From Notospermus geniculatus (taxonomy: Eukaryota > Nemertea > Pilidiophora > Heteronemertea > Lineidae), in assembly GCA_002633025.1 (NCBI GenBank), contig NMRB01000115.1, forward strand, positions 107,272-171,271: 64,000 nucleotides of DNA, in the 5' to 3' direction. The translations under genes and the position numbers were made by a program. Positions 63,994 to 64,000 of the stretch are shown piece by piece (within the stretch, counting starts at the first letter, position 1; every line of letters starts with the position of its first letter). The notes under the pieces are model-generated. The model was given only the letters and a program-made list of their open reading frames with translations, had not been told where the DNA came from and ran no database searches.

Positions 63994-64000
63994 CTTTATT

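Overview
The window reads as non-coding-rich genomic DNA of a marine invertebrate animal. Supporting signs are a class A neuropeptide-type GPCR in tandem copies, a metazoan ankyrin/Mab-21 protein with a spliced 5' end, Ty3/Gypsy and CR1/L2-like retrotransposons, dozens of short inverted-repeat transposons, and many TAGGCCTA and TACATGTA words like those seen in echinoderm, hemichordate, amphioxus and some mollusc genomes. Species and phylum cannot be fixed from the sequence alone. Assembly gaps lie at 23398-23413 and 62396-62945, with single Ns at 17550, 44946 and 56643.

Layout. 1-21.9 kb: three minus-strand copies of one intronless GPCR gene. The first is cut by the window edge (1-484); the others are complete (6470-7468 and 20570-21568). 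They sit in a segmental tandem duplication whose units have since collected different transposons. Comparing the units gives empty and filled sites, which defines several insertions exactly. 21.9-24.2 kb: microsatellites and low-complexity sequence. 24192-32944: one minus-strand Ty3/Gypsy element with 159-bp LTRs and a GTTGG target duplication, broken by a nonsense codon, a frameshift and four blocks of inserted DNA. 33-43.7 kb: nested DNA transposons, LINE pieces, tRNA-derived sequences and tandem duplications. 43.7-46 kb: a minus-strand LINE. 46.5-48.3 kb: a transposon carrying another inside it.

48.7-52.6 kb holds the most interesting gene. It is a single large exon encoding about 20 ankyrin repeats followed by a Mab-21/cGAS-like nucleotidyltransferase domain in which the GS motif and all three metal-binding acidic residues are present. 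An in-frame TAA (49067-49069) interrupts an otherwise open frame of about 1,300 codons. A piece of the same gene is duplicated just downstream and is itself split by a transposon.

53-64 kb: inverted-repeat elements, CTCF-like motifs and unassigned sequence; no gene was recognised.

Functionally the window contains two host gene families: a peptide-type GPCR cluster and a candidate ankyrin-cGLR immune sensor. Nothing in the sequence links the two; the rest is a dense transposon landscape.
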